The notes: generated by a model from the sequence alone, not told the origin. A stretch of 64,000 nucleotides of DNA from Charina bottae (GCA_023362775.1 JALMGJ010000001.1:67211501-67275500); one strand, 5' to 3'. Shown: positions 46,446-59,226, numbered from the stretch's first letter. A program made the numbers and translations.

Positions 46446-48048
46446 GTTGCTTCTGTACACAGTGATAGAACCTGAGCATTTAATGAATGTGAATTTAACG
46501 TTTGGTAGCATAAAACCCTTTCTAATCTGGAATCTTCTTTTACTAACAGTTTGCTTCTCTGCATGTTTATTAATGTGTGGATAAGGTTGCATTCTTTTTA
46601 TGATCTCAGATTTCATTTCTAGGCAATTGCTGAGATAAAGTCATAATAATAAAATTACCAGATCTAGATAAACTCTTCATCTCCATGAAATATTGTGTGA
46701 CTGACTTTAAGATTACATATGATAAATTATACATTTACAAGTTGTTTTTTCTTATGATCTCTTCATGTTTAAGGTTTTGTGTTTGAGAGAGATCCCTTAT
46801 TAAAGGGAATTTTTACCCCTTTTCTGGTCCTGAAATCAGTGCTCAGAACTGATATGGAAAATCGATAGGGCTGAAATAAAATAAGCTTACCTGTTGTGAC
46901 AACTCATACGCTGATGGCATAGAGGGAGAATTTCAGCGATTTCCAGGTGAGGACAAAGCCAGTGCTCCTCTTTTATCCAGAATTCCTAGAAAAAATTGTA
47001 ATGTGACAATGAGGCTGTTCTCACTAGTGATTTATAACATCATCAAATCATCACTGTGATGATATACCACAATTGAAAGACAAACTCATATCACCAGAGC
47101 AATGGGTGGATGGTGCTATGAGTTGCTAGCATGGATAGCCTCAATATAGCATCTTTCTAAGAGCTCTTCTGGATGGAATGAGATGATAACCCCTTCCCCC
47201 ATTATCATCTGCATACACCAAATCCTGGTTTCCTGCTACTGTAGGTGCATGATTTAGGTAAAAAACAGGATCTAGCATAATGAGACATGCCCAATGATGG
47301 TGCTCTGGAAATGCCAGAGGAGGATTATCTTGCTCTTCTGATGGATTTAGACCCTATGTCAAAGAGCTAAAAGAGAACTGGTTTTCAGAATAGGTGGTTG
47401 TCAAATGTTAAGTTCATTACTCTGTGTATGAAATAAGTCAGGGCCCTGATTCAAGTTAAGCCTGTGGTGGCACTTTCAGTGCTTTTCCATTCCCTGAAAC
47501 AATGGAAAATTCTTCATTGTTAATTATTATTCCAATATTCAGATGTTCAAGAGATACTGCATTAAGAAGTCTGAATCAAGACAAAGAGGGCAATGGAGCA
47601 GAAGCTAGAAAAGTAGAAAGGCAAGAAAGCCTTGTTCAGAAAGAGGAGGTCTTGCTGCAGTGTGATAAAGGAAAAAGAACATATTTGGGGAAAAAGTTAT
47701 GGTATGGCAAACAAAGCAAAGAGCAGAATAATTTCTTCCCTGCAATCTCATTTCTTTAGTCATGGTTATTTGGACATTATTCTTATATTTCTGGCTTATT
47801 CTTGTTATGTGTGAGATAAAATTCCCTTCAGAATGCCTGAAGTACTGACATTTTGACCCATGGAAACTGACATAAAAACTTTAGGATTTTCTCTGAAGAA
47901 ATTTTGGGGAGTGATGTTAAGGAAACTCAGACAATGGTGACTGAACATGAATAAGCCATGAGGAGGACCATAGAGGAAAAAAGAATAAAAACCTAACATA
48001 ATACAACATACTTCAACAGCAGCAGCAAATCAGGCAATAGTGGAGTTG
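46446..48048. other. No gene recognised
   Basis: Non-coding. The 85-residue frame at 47502-47759 is hydrophilic and has no motif that I recognise. Confidence 0.4.
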
Positions 48049-48265
48049 TTGTTGTTTATTCGTTCAGTTGCTTCCGACTCTTCGTGACTTCATGGACCAG
48101 CTCACGCCAGAGCTTCCTGTCTGCCGTCGCCACCCCCAGCTCCCCCATGGTCGAGTCCGTCACCTCCAGAATATCATCCATCCATCTTGCCCTTGGTCGG
48201 CCCCTCTTCCTTTTGCCTTCCACTTTCCCTAGCATCAGCATCTTCTCCAGGGTATCCTGGATACC
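48049..48265 (-). mobile_element. Bov-B 3' end fragment
   Basis: The minus strand encodes MLMLGKVEGKRKRGRPRARW, MDDILEVTDSTMGELG and WRELVHEVTKSRKQLNE, the last part of Bov-B. The 3' end GTTGTTGTTTATTCGTTCAG lies at 48049-48069. It is followed by locally duplicated ACAATTATT/GTAGAGACAGAC units at 48270-48375. Confidence 0.9.
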
Positions 48266-48394
48266 CTGTATAGTAGAGACAGACCTATAATTATAGGCCT
48301 ACAATTATTGACCTACAATTATTATTACTATACCCTGTATAGTAGAGACAGACAATAGTAGAGACAGACCTACAATTCCATTCTAGGACAATAT

Positions 48395-51190
48395 TTTATT
48401 TTATTTATCACATTTGTATCCCGACCAGTTCTAATCGCTCATCTAAGGGAAGGTCATTACTGGGTTAACAAAAAAAAGCAGTATACTCACTGAAGGTAAC
48501 AAAATACTAAAGTAAAAAAATCATAGTTAGAAGGGACCAACCATAGAGGTCATCTAATCCATCTTCCTGCTTGGTGCAGGATTTACTAAAGCATTCTGAC
48601 AGATGGATATCTAGTCTCAGTTTGAACAGCTGCAGTGAAAAGGAACATACCACCTCATGAGAGTCTGTATCTACTGATTAACAGTTATTCCTATTAGGAA
48701 ATTCCCGTATATAACTGACCTTAATCTACTTCACTGTAGTTTCAACCCTTTGGATCTGGTCCTGCCCTCTACAATGGCAGAAAAGAAGTTCACTCCCTCT
48801 TTTATATGACAACACTTTAGATATCTGAAGACTGCTATCACATTTCACTAGTCTTCTCTTCTGCAGGCTAAACACATCCAGTTCCTTTAAATGGACTTGA
48901 TTTCCCATCACCTGATCATCTTGATAGCTTTCCTCTGAACTCACTCCAGTCTGTTAATGTTCTTTTTAGGATGTGGTTCCCAAAACTGGAGAGATTATAC
49001 CAAGTGCAATCTGACCAAGGGAGAATAGATTAGGACAATTACTTCCCATGAACTGGTCTTTATACTACTGTTAATGTATCCCACAATAATATTTGCCTTT
49101 TTAGGAACTGAAAAAGTTGAGCTCATATTCAGCTTATGATCTATTGAAACATTCAAATCTTTTTCACATGTACTATTGCCAAGCCAAATGTAATCTATTC
49201 TGTACCTTTCATGTTTGTCTCCCAAATGCAGGACTTGACATTTCTCCCCAGATTTCATCCTGTTCATTTTGGTCCACTGTTGAAGCTTTTCATTCTCTTC
49301 TAAAGTACTAGCCATTTCCCCTAGTTTTCTGGCATCTGCAAATCTGATCATCATCCCCTCTACCTCTTCATTCAGGTCATTGATAAAATTGTTGAACAGC
49401 CAAGAGCCCAGGACAGAAGTGGGCAGGCACTCCACTCAATATTACTCTTCAATCTGCTACAGAGCCATTTATGAGTACTCTCTGGGAGCAGTCAGTCAGC
49501 CAATTATGACATGATCTAAGAACTGTATAATCTACACCATATTTTACCATTTTATTAATGATGGTACCATTAAACTTTGTCAAAACTTTGTTGAGGTCAA
49601 GGTACACTGCATCCACAGTTTTCCCTCAATTTGTTAAGCTAGTACCATTATCAAAAAAGGAGATAAGTTTAGGCTGTCATGACATGTTCTTGATAAACCT
49701 ATGCTAGCTCTTGTTAATTGTTGCATTCCTATCCATGTACTCACAAACATGCTGTTTAATATTCTGCTCAAGAACCTCTCCCAGTATAGACATCATGTAT
49801 ATAGTCCTTCATTTCCTTCTCTTTTTTGAAAAGAGGAAGTCAATTGTTCATTGTTGAATTTATTCTTTTGAATAAATGGTCATTTTCTAGGGCATGATTC
49901 TAGTCATATGTGTTATCCTACCAAGTTTTAATAATGCTTATGACATCATTTTTTCTTTCTGTGTTAGAATTTCAAGGTCTCCCTAGTTGTTTCCTACACT
50001 CCATGTACTGGTGTAGAAACATATGAGATTGTGATTGGTGTCCTCTAGTGACTTTACTGCATTCGTTTTCTGTTCATCTTTAAGTCCTGCTCTACCCTCA
50101 TACTTTTCCCATTGTATCCTATGTTCTTGGCCCCAGTCTTTGGTAGCAGTTTTGCTTCTAGGCTTTTGCTATCTCTCCCTTTTGCTCTGATTTTACCTGC
50201 TAAACATGTCCTTCCCAGTGTATGTGAGATGTTTCCCGCCTTTTCCTGGGAGTCTTTTATGTAGAAAGCACAGTCCATGATGAAATGATCCAACCCTTCT
50301 CAGTGACATCTTCTCAGTAGCCAGTTGTTTACTTCTAGAATCCTGTTCTTTGTTCTTATGCTATGACCCTCATCCAGAAGGATTAAAGAAAACACAATTT
50401 GCACTCTTACTTTTCACCCTCCAGACCAGTCTCTCAAGATATGGTCAAGGTCTCTTCTTGCAGTGTTACTCATTCCCACATGAATTGGTAGAAAGAGAAT
50501 CTTATTGGTAGGCTGGAGATTTGGCAGCCTGTCTGTCACATCCTGGATATGGACACCTGGAACATAACACACCTCCCATGACATCATATCAGATCTGCAC
50601 ATAACAAACTCAGTTCCTCTCAGTGGAGAATCATCCACCATCCCAATATGCCTCTTCTTTCTCAAAGTGCTTCTTAGGTTTCTTCAACCCATGGGGGCCC
50701 AAGGGTCTGCTACTCTGTTCCATGAAGCTAGAGTTGGTAAAGCTTGCTCAGGTGGCTGTGCATTTTCATCTAGAGTGGGAGTCTGATACGGGTGGCTCAT
50801 TTCCCTTTTCTGCCCTGTCCTATCCAGAAACTTCTCGTCCTCCATGTAAAACTACCTTTTCTATCCCCTTTAACTTCTTCTTCAATATCGATACAAGTTT
50901 GCACTTCCAGTAAGTGTTTGGGTTTGGGTTCTCTTCAGGCAGGAAGACATTACACATACCTTGCAGAAGACCACAAAGTTTCCTTTGCTGTCCATGTTAC
51001 CTGGAGTTGCTGTGGGTCTCTGACATGCTCCCTCTGCCAAACCACCGTTTACTTTCTCTGTCCAGTCATTCAGTGAGCTGACTGTCTGAGGAGCTGCTCA
51101 GCTAGGATAGCATCAAACAGTGCTCCAATCACACACAAAGGGCAATCAGCAGCAATATGCTGCACAGTAGACTATCAACAGCAGTCAGGA
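48395..51190 (-). mobile_element. CR1 LINE (avian-like type), ORF1 esterase to 3' end, decayed
   Basis: The 3' end holds the conserved TCATAGTTAGAAGGGACCAA block (about 48520). The frame at 48995-49435 gives the RT core (SVLGSWLFNNFINDLNEEVE, RFADARKLGEMASTLEEN, LHLGDKHERYRIDYIWLGNS, EKDLNVSIDHKLNMSS). Upstream, 50414-50665 gives an ORF1 esterase-like block (SPLRGTEFVMCRSD, CYVPGVHIQDVTDRLPNLQP, LPIHVGMSNTARRDLDHILR), the SGNH-hydrolase region known in CR1 ORF1. The endonuclease between them is mostly missing. It is a different CR1 lineage from the L3-type copies. Confidence 0.82.
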
Positions 51191-51419
51191 AACAGTTATT
51201 AGCAGTAGCAGCAGCAACAGCTATTGGTTAGCTGTCTCCATTTGGTTCTTCCACTCTCTTCTTCCTTCTTTACTTCTTCCTTTTCCCTCTCCTCAGTTAA
51301 AACCCCACAGAGAACTCCCCTATTTGCTCTCCTTGTTTGCTTGCTCGGTAAACTTGAAATGATTTTAAGTCTCCCAGACCAGAGGAATTGCATGAAGAAA
51401 CTTGCTGGCTGAAACTTTA

Positions 51420-52480
51420 TGAACATATTAGAGAAATCTTGGAGAAAGGGTGAAGTGCAAGGTGATTGGAGTTGGGCAAATGTCCCTATTTTTAAAAGAA
51501 GGGTAAAGAATCACCCAGAAACCACAGACCAGTCAGTCTGACATTAATTCCTGAGGAGATTTTAGAGCAGATCATAAAGCAATCAATGTGTTAGCACCTA
51601 GAAAACAATGGAGCAATTACCAGGTGATAGCATGGATTTATCAAGACTATATCTCATAATTTGATCAGGTAACCTCATTAATATGGCACAGAAAAACTGT
51701 AGATGTAATATATTTGGATTTCAGCAGAGCATATGACAAGGTACCCATGATTTTCTGACTAGCAAGGTAGTTAAGTGGGCTAAATGCTATGACAAGCAAG
51801 TGGATATATTGCAAGCTCAAGAATTATATTGTAAGAGCATTCATCAAACAAGAGTGAGATACTGAGGGGCATGCTCCAAGTTCAGTCCTGGATCCTGTAT
51901 TCTTCAACATATTATTAATGTCTTGGATGCTTATAAAATTTATAGATGACGCAAACGTGTTTACTTAAACAGAAATAAAATTCAATTGGTTTTGATAGGT
52001 AAGAGAAATGAGCTAAGAGTAATGGAATGAAACTTGAACAGAGACAAATGCAAAGTTCTTCACTTAGGAAATGAGAATCTGATGCACAGATATAAGATGG
52101 AGACACCTGGCTTGGTAAGTGTACATTAAAAACAATTGAATGTTAGTTGACTACAAATGGAATAAGTCAGGAGTGCTACAAGTCTGCAAAAGAAAAGTAA
52201 ATACCATTTTAGGTTCCATCAGTGGAAATACATTTTCATATCATAGGGTGTCATGGTTTTGTTGGTGTGACGCAACCTTGAATATTGAATATTGTGTCCC
52301 ATTCTGGGCAGCACAATGGAACCAATTATCCAGAGAGATGAATGGGCTCCCATTCATTGGATGTGATCAACAGGTGGTTGGGCAGCGGCTTTAATTTGGA
52401 TTCCTGCATTGAGCAAAGTCTGGGCTCCGTGGCCTAAATTCCCCTAAAGGGTTTAAGATTTTATTCTCTCTGATTTGATT
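51420..52480 (+). mobile_element. CR1 LINE RT region, plus strand, decayed
   Basis: Broken plus-strand frames read in CR1 order: GDWSWANVPIFKRRVKNHPE-like text followed by RPVSLTLIPEE, LDFSRAYDKVP, SVLDPVFFNILL and LNIEYCVPFWAAQWNQLSRE. The 3'-UTR motif GGATTCCTGCATTGAGCAAA (52398-52417) and GGGCTCCGTGGCCTAAATT follow. A hAT element has landed at its 3' end. Confidence 0.8.
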
Positions 52481-52488
52481 GTTTAGAG

Positions 52489-52759
52489 CAGGGCTTTCCA
52501 AAGTTTTCCCTCGGTGACACACCAACCGCCGTTGGTGTGTCGCCACAGGAAAACTCGGAACTGCCGCCGTTGCGGCAGCGCGCAAAAACCCGGAAGTGCT
52601 GCTGCCGCTTTCAGGTTTTTGTGTGCCGCCGTTGGTGTGTCGCTGCGGGAAAACCCGGAAGCGCTGATGATGATCAGCGCTTCCGGGTTGTGTGGCGACA
52701 CACCAGACTGTGTGTGGCGACACACTTTTGTGTCGCGACACACAGTTTGGAAAGCTCTG
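52489..52759. mobile_element. hAT miniature element, copy 2
   Basis: A 271-base element with ends CAGGGCTTTCCAAAG and TTTGGAAAGCTCTG and identical 8-base flanks GTTTAGAG (52481-52488, 52760-52767). GGCGACACACC/GGTGTGTCGCC inverted motifs recur inside, along with repeats of CGGAAGTGCTG/CGGAAGCGCTG and CGCCGTTGGTGTGTCG. Confidence 0.95.
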
Positions 52760-52767
52760 GTTTAGAG

Positions 52768-54472
52768 GCTTGTCTTAGAGGAATCCATGTTGGCAGAATG
52801 GATTTGGTCACTTTGGAGTGCAGGATCATAGATCTGACAACATTGTAAATATAACACAGAAAAGAGATATTGCTGATGTAAAACCTCTCTCTTTTGCACA
52901 CACAGAGCTATTACATGGGGAGTATTCAGAAATGGAGTTTGAAATGGTTTAGTCCATCCTATTACTTCGGAATACCTGTCACACATTCTGCTGCACAGGT
53001 TGCCCCAAATCCAATAAACAAAACATTGATATGGTTTTCTGTTCTATTGTCTACTGGTTTTCCTCCATCATCTTGTCAGGAAATGCGAGTTGAAGTCACA
53101 GTGTGTTACAGAGCAAGACTGGCATTTCTTTCCCACTAGAACTGGAACTCGTAGTTCTCTCCACAACAAAGGGTTGTGATAGGAAAAACAGGATAGGACC
53201 ACACATTATAACATTAACACAAAATCAAAGACGTGAAACTGAATACACAATATCAGTCCTTAATCTCCTAACTGCAGCTGCATTTGATATCTTTAGGCTG
53301 CCTCCATTTGCCTACCTAGTTCTGTGAATGTGGGCAAGTGATGGTTGGAAAGATGTATATATCAGCCCAGATTTATGCAGAGAAGTGGTTAGTATCAGCA
53401 TCATCAATGCATCAAGAACAATGAGTTTCTTGATTTTTCAAGCATAACTTTGATTTAAGTCCACCTGTTATCCCCACCTACTATCCATCTTATATCCAGG
53501 TGCTCAAAATATTCCAATAAGTAACCAAGTAGATGATGTCCTATGATATGATAATGCAAGAATGGCTGAAGTATTAACTTCAGTGCTGCACATCTATCCC
53601 TGCAATAATGCAAATGTTTAGGATAGAACCTGTGGCGCTGGAACAACATATCAGGGCCCATATAGCTTGGATGTCTGATTCCAGAAGGAACTCAGCTCCA
53701 GATTCCCTCTCTTGTTTCCTCATTGGCTCCTTAAGCAGGCTGTTTATATGAGGGAGATTCCATGATCCCCAAACAGGGTCATGGCAGGAAGCAGATCAGT
53801 TGAGGGTGTGGATCTTTGGGACTGAAGATGCTCTGACTTTTTGGCATGCCCCCAAATGCTAGGATGGCCTAAGTGTATTCTCTCCCATTGCTTAAAAAGG
53901 AAGGATGTTTTCTTTTTAACAAATAAAAAGAATTTGTTCCTGGTGAGGTGCTTGGATATAGAAAAGTGTTCTAAATCATAGTTTTCTTTTAAAAAATAAT
54001 TTAAAAAACACCATAGGATTGCTCTGTCCGCTATGCAATCATTACCTAAGTGCTAAAAATAATATTGTCCAGGATGTCTAGGAATCCAAATGCTACTATA
54101 TCCCCAAAGTCAAACATTTGTTGAGAATGCAAAATTGTTGATATGAAATTTCTAAATAAGATTGATTTCTGCCTCACTTAATAGGTGCATAAACTCCTGT
54201 TTATTATATTATTATAAAACATAATAAACAGAGCCTACAAATACGTATGGCATATACTTAGAAATACAATGGATAGTTAATATGGAAATCCTTTATATTA
54301 ATGTATTAACTAGTCACATCATTGTTTTGCTACATATCTAATGACTTTGTGTTTTGTTAAAGTATTTCACTTTTTAAAAGTAAAAACATAGAAATAGATG
54401 TTTGAACCCAGAAAAATCCAGTTAGACACATAGACCAGATGGAAGATAGTATAAATTAAAGGTCACTGTGAT
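52768..54472. other. No gene recognised
   Basis: Non-coding. Frames at 52894-53139 and 53455-53661 show no domain. No repeat boundary is seen. Confidence 0.4.
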
Positions 54473-55650
54473 ACTAATTAATTAATTAATTAATTAATTA
54501 AATTTATTATAGCCGCTCAATTCCAATGGACTCTGAATGGCATACAAAACCAAAAAAAAAAAAAAAAAATCCATAGAAACAAATAAAACATAAAACCACA
54601 CAGACAGCCCAGAATAAATGATCTAAAAATGACACAAATCAGACAAAACAAAACAAGGGACCAAAAAATACAACAATACATTAACCTCAGGCCTGGGACC
54701 AAAGCCAAGTTTTAAGTGATTTTGGGAACCCTAGGATAGAGGGCACTGCTCTTATCTCTGGGGGGGATGCTGATCCAGAGGGTGGAGGCCACAAGGAGAA
54801 GGCACGCTTCCGAGGTCCCACAAGATGACCTGGAGTGCATCCACTCTGCTGGAACGCGCCAGATGGGTAGAAATGATTGGAGATAAGTGGTCCCTCAGAA
54901 ATCCAGCCCCTATGCCATACAGGGCTTTATAGGTAATATCCAGCACCTTGAATTGCACTCGGAAGCCAACTGGCAACCAATGCAGCTCACATAGCAGTGG
55001 TGACACATGGGCACACTGAGAGGCGCCCGTTACTGCTCGCACCTGCTGCATTTTGAACCAGCTGTAGCTTCTGGGTGGTCCTCAAGGGCAGCCCCATGTA
55101 CAGCGCATTGCAATAATCCAGTCATAAGGTGACCAGGGCATGAGTAACTGAAAGGCCTCCCGATTGAGGAAAGGACACAACTGGTGTACCAGGTGAACCT
55201 GTGCAAAGGCCCTCCTGGCCACAGCTGCAACCTGCTCTTCATGCAGCAACTGTAAGCCCAGAAGGACCCCCAAGTTGTACACCAGTCTCAAATGGGGAAG
55301 TGCATCCCCATCCAAGACCAACGATGGTAACATCCCTGTCCCCAGGGGGCCAAACCACCACAGCCACTCAGGCTTGTCAGGATTGAGCCAAAGTCTGTCC
55401 TGCCCCATCCAGACCTGAACAGCCTCCAAACACTGGGTCGGTACAGCAACAGTTTCACCTATCCAGCCCAGGGTTGAGATGTAAATCTGGGTATCATCAG
55501 CATACTGATGATACCAAACTCCAAATTGGCAGATGACCTCATCCAGTGGTTTTATATAGATGTTAAACAGGAAAGGGGATAGCGTTGCCCTGAGGTACCC
55601 CCACATGTGCCTGTTAAAAGGTGAGCAAATATAAATCATACTGGTCTTTG
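54473..55650 (-). mobile_element. CR1 (L3-type) LINE, 3' half
   Basis: Minus-strand RT core in 55082-55639 (LSPFLFNIYIKPLDEVICQ, WYHQYADDTQIYIST, LEAVQVWMGQDRLWLNPDKP) and C-terminus in 54752-55051 (HVSPLLCELHWLPVGFRVQF, YKALYGIGAGFLRDHL). The 3' end at 54475-54545 has an (AATT)n tail. It is 5'-truncated in the RT and lies about 570 bases upstream of gene 2. Confidence 0.9.
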
Positions 55651-56104
55651 CTTTTTAAACTAACAATAGGCCCTGACAAATTTTCAAGGACTGCCTATTG
55701 TGGACTGTATTACTGCAATCTAATTTGAGTTTACCCAGATTACAGAATATGCATTTTGTGAGAGAAGACCTGCTTTGTATGCTGAAGTCTCCAGATTAAA
55801 TTTTAAAAATGTCCAAATGCAGGAAGTAGCCTTCTTTCATCTGAAATATGGGATTATATTAGGTAAAACAGAGAAATATTATTCCTGCAACTAACTTCCT
55901 GTATCCCTTCTAATCAGTTCTCCTGCCATTCATATTTTGGCTATAATTTTAATTGTGGTCCTGTGGGTTTGAATATCAAATACGATCTCAGGGCACATCT
56001 GCCTCTATGACCTTCTCACCCACAGGACAACAATTAAGATATAACAGAAATATGGACTGCCCCAAGGACAGGATGTTCCAGTTGCTGCCTATGTGTGCAC
56101 GTCA
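55651..56104. other. Upstream flank of PATE-like gene 2
   Basis: Non-coding, with no recognisable repeat. It may hold regulatory sequence for gene 2, but no specific site can be named. Confidence 0.35.
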
Positions 56105-56225
56105 TCAAAAGGATAAAAACAAGCCACTTGTCCACTTGTTATTCATCTAAAAGTAAACAGCAATCTGAATTTCTTCCTTTCTGACTTAGGACTTGGCTAT
56201 AGCATTGAGCTCTTCCAGTTTCAAG
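56105..56225 (+). promoter_or_regulatory. Possible core promoter and 5' UTR, gene 2
   Basis: GGATAAAAAC (about 56111-56120) lies about 110 bases before the ATG, as in gene 1. TTTCTGACTTAGGACTTGGC just upstream of the ATG resembles a splice acceptor as well as the shared TAGGACT motif, so a non-coding first exon is possible. Confidence 0.3.
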
Positions 56226-56289
56226 ATGCCCTCCATGTATCAGATCTTGCTCTTTGCAATCTGTGCCTTCTTCTGCCTCACACCTGGAG
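56226..56289 (+). CDS. PATE-like gene 2, exon 1 (signal peptide)
   Basis: A 64-base coding part, identical in length and phase to exon 1 of gene 1, followed by GTAAGT. It encodes MPSMYQ, the hydrophobic core ILLFAICAFFCL and TPG. Cleavage is expected a few residues into exon 2, before LQC. The ATG at 56226 is the first in the open frame, which upstream has only a TTG. Nucleotide similarity to gene 1 exon 1 is high across ATCTTGCTCTTTGCAATC and the CACCTGGAGGTAAGTT splice junction. This supports tandem duplication of the whole gene. Intron 1 is 2740 bases. Confidence 0.82.
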
Positions 56290-56559
56290 GTAAGTTTTTT
56301 TTTCTCCATCCAAAAAAGTTAGGAGAAGGAAGCTCAAACAAAAATGTCATGTACAGAACAATCCAAGTGATAAGAGCATCTGATCAGCAGAACCGATTAC
56401 TTAGCAAGATGACAGTCTTCACTTGCTGGATATTGTTCTGTTTCAGACTGAGCACACACCTGCTGGCTCAAACTGTAATTGGTTTACTGGCAAGTAGCAA
56501 TGGAATCCAATACAAAGACATGGAGAGCCATCTGTGCAGATGCATGCATGCCCTGGAAA

Positions 56560-57125
56560 GATAGAGGAGAGCAAGTTCTTGTCTGAGAGCCAAGTGCCTT
56601 AGAGTTCAATCCAGAGTCAAACAGAGCGCAGGTTCAGAGGAGCAATGCCAAACAAGTTAGTCAGCCAGTCTGGGTCAAAGAGCCAAGAGTCATGGAGCAC
56701 AGTAGGAAGCAAAGTCACAGGAATGCAAATGCAAATGAAGGGCTGGCTGCTGGCCACTGCTCTGGAATTGGCCTAGGCGCCTTGGAGTCTTGAGGGGTCG
56801 AGCAGACCATCTCTGCTCTGCTCTCTGAAACTGCTGATGCATCTTGGGGCTAGGTGCTCTGCCAGGATCTGTCCCTTCATCACTTGACCCCTCCTGCAAA
56901 TGCTTCTGTGGATTTTGTGCTGAGAACCTCTGACTCTGCTGACTCCTGAGCTGGCAACTTGATGGATCAGGCCTCTGAGGCTCAGCCTCTGATGAGTCCA
57001 GGTCCATACCAGGTATCTTCAAGCACAGGATGGACATTTGTCCAGATGCTTCAACTTGGATTCCTGCCCTGAGCATTGGTTGGGTTCCGTGGCCTAAATG
57101 GGCCCATCCAATTGTGTGATTTTAT
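56560..57125. mobile_element. Unclassified repeat-like block ending in CR1 3' text
   Basis: 56560-57050 is a dense, moderately GC-rich block (CAGCCAGTCTGGGTCAAAGA, CTGAGGCTCAGCCTCTGATG) that looks like an LTR or other interspersed repeat. I cannot assign it. The 128-residue minus-strand frame is Gln/Ser/Pro-rich with no domain. 57058-57125 (GGATTCCTGCCCTGAGCATT, CCGTGGCCTAAATGGGCCC) is a CR1 3' end on the plus strand. Confidence 0.4.
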
Positions 57126-57229
57126 GAACTTTGACAGTAGCTTGAGATATTTGAAGACAACCTTCCTTCAAAAAAGACAAAGGGGTTCAGTTCAGTTAAA
57201 TATTTAAGCCTGAAAAAGAAACATGAGAA

Positions 57230-57305
57230 ATATGTGCTGCCCTTCCAGCCATTGCTGGGAGATGGGCGGTTATATAAATTTAATTAAATAATAAAATAAA
57301 TAATT
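57230..57305 (+). mobile_element. CR1 3' tail
   Basis: TGGGAGATGGGCGGTTATAT followed by AAATTTAATTAAATAATAAA. A short insertion in intron 1 of gene 2. Confidence 0.85.
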
Positions 57306-57483
57306 ATCAGCCAGGTGTACTGTGATGCATCCCTGTCACTGCAATCTATGGAAGTGTATTCATTTGACCAACTCCCCTTGCACTAAAGTCTATATACTTT
57401 TATTGTACTTTAAATAGCATATTGCATATACCATATACTTTTATTGTAATTTCTTTGATTGTTGTGAGCTGCCAGAGTAGTTG

Positions 57484-57484
57484 A

Positions 57485-57526
<42 letters not shown>

Positions 57527-57527
57527 A
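57484..57527 (+). repeat. (GAT)n microsatellite
   Basis: About 14 GAT units in intron 1 of gene 2. Confidence 0.95.
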
Positions 57528-58177
57528 ATACCAGGCATATTTTATAGGCCAAAGATCAATCTGTCTTACATATCTGATGACTGAACTGTTAATAAGTTGT
57601 TAATACTATTAATAGAATAAGAGCCTACAAAATATGCCCAGCGAAAAATATTTTGCTCAGTTTAGAGAACTTTGTTTACAAGCCCAAGGCAAATATCTGA
57701 AGAGTTCAATCTTGGATTATTTTAAGTTTCATATCCAGTAAATGGGAGATGCTGGTTCCTTTATTGTTCTAACTGTAACAAATAATATCCATATTTTCCT
57801 TTAAAGAGAAAATAGCTGGATATCATATTAAAGAATGGTTTAGCGGGGAACCCTTGGCGTAAATATCTTCCACCTGCTTAACTAAGTTCTCTGTTCCATG
57901 TGCTCTCTGGATGACACCTAGAATTAAATACTGGTTCTAATTACAACCTTTTCCAAACAAGTTTCAAATAAATTTATTTAAACAGGACTTGGAATCCCCT
58001 CTTCTGGCCTGTCCCCCAACCTACAGAAACCATGTAAGTTTTCTTAATCAGCCTTCCCTATTGCATGCTAAGTGATCTGTAAGACTACAAGCAGCTACCA
58101 TTTGCTTCTGCAGGAGTGTACAGCTTCTGCTGGCTGGAGGGTCACACACCCCATTTGATGGGACATATTTATGTTTT

Positions 58178-58262
58178 GTAAACCGCCCAGAGTCCCCTTT
58201 GGGGGAGATGGGGCGGTAATAGAAATTGAAAAATAAAATAAAAAATTAATAAAATACTAAGG
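58178..58262 (+). mobile_element. CR1 3' tail
   Basis: AAACCGCCCAGAGTCCCCTT, GGGGGAGATGGGGCGGTAAT and an AAAATAAAATAAAAAATTAATAAA-type end, in intron 1 of gene 2. Confidence 0.9.
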
Positions 58263-59029
58263 GCTGCATTCCAAAAATGGGGGAACCCCCTTGGGAGAGA
58301 TCTTTCAGGTGATCCAAACAGAAGGCAAATGTGTTGCCTTAAAAAAAAAAACATATTAATCTCCCCCATGCTAGAAAGGGGCCACCTTCTGAAGTCCTTT
58401 GTGGGTCACAAAAGGGAACCTGCTGGATCACGATTTTGCATCCCTCTGAGCTGGTTGAGGGGGACTAACCTGGCTGTGGCTTAGGCAGGGGGACTCTTGA
58501 GATACTGATTTGCACAGCAGAACCTGCTTATGTTAGGGGATTGGGAAAGGGATCAGCACACTCCTTTGGGATTCCATAATGCTGCTTTTCTGCTCGTGAA
58601 CTGGATTTGTAGTCTTATGCCTGTTATACAATAGAAAGACAGAATACAGCTCCCAGTGGGGCATTTTCCTCCTCACTGGCTTGTGATGTCATCCTGCATG
58701 TTTTAAGTCATGCCCTTGCTCTGAAGAGATGAGGATTTAGAAGGACATTAGTTCTTTTGCCATGGTCAAGGTAAAGTTTCCTGGTAAAGTTGTTAAGTCA
58801 CTTTGAACATAAAGGAAAGTCAGGATATACTGTAAATCTTACAAATAAAATAAATAACAATAATAGTTGCCCTTCATCTTATGAACCTCTTCACATAAAA
58901 ATCTTTCCATCCTGGCTAAGTGTATTGTGCAAACGCCATAGAAAAGTGAAACCCAAATGACGAATGCCCACTTCAATATTACTTGAGGCTCAAAATGATA
59001 CACCTATGATCCCTTCTTTTTCCAAACAG

Positions 59030-59146
59030 CCACCCTGCAATGTCGAATGTGCATGATCATGCACCCAGGAGAACTCTGCTTGCCTTCCGTTGCCTGCCCG
59101 ATTGTTGGAAAACAACAAACCTGCCATCTCCTCAGTATCTATTACA
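59030..59146 (+). CDS. PATE-like gene 2, exon 2 (first half of LU domain)
   Basis: A 117-base exon between CTTCTTTTTCCAAACAG and A|GTAAGA, phase 1 at both ends. It encodes residues 22-60 with cysteines at 26, 29, 38, 44 and 53, the same spacing as gene 1. The opening LQCRMC and the following HPGELC are strikingly like PATE proteins, which share C-R-M-C and P-G-E before the third cysteine. The residues between the fourth and fifth cysteines differ strongly from gene 1 (PIVGKQQT against QAAPGMQA) while the scaffold is kept. That is the usual pattern for three-finger proteins diverging in a loop. No frame damage is seen. A hAT element lies 80 bases downstream in intron 2. Confidence 0.87.
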
Positions 59147-59226
59147 GTAAGAAATCTAAGTACCTTTCTTTAGCTTTAGTTATGCAAGGTGGGAAAATAT
59201 ATTCATACTATTTGCACTATTTAAGT

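Noticed and set aside
56690..57076. 128-residue minus-strand frame in intron 1 of gene 2
   Set aside because: Low-complexity Gln/Ser/Pro composition in repeat-like DNA, with no recognisable domain.
57990..58034. Short exon-like segment between TTTAAACAG and GTAAGT in intron 1 of gene 2
   Set aside because: It has no counterpart in gene 1 and would disturb the conserved phase-1 junction; chance splice-like sites are common.
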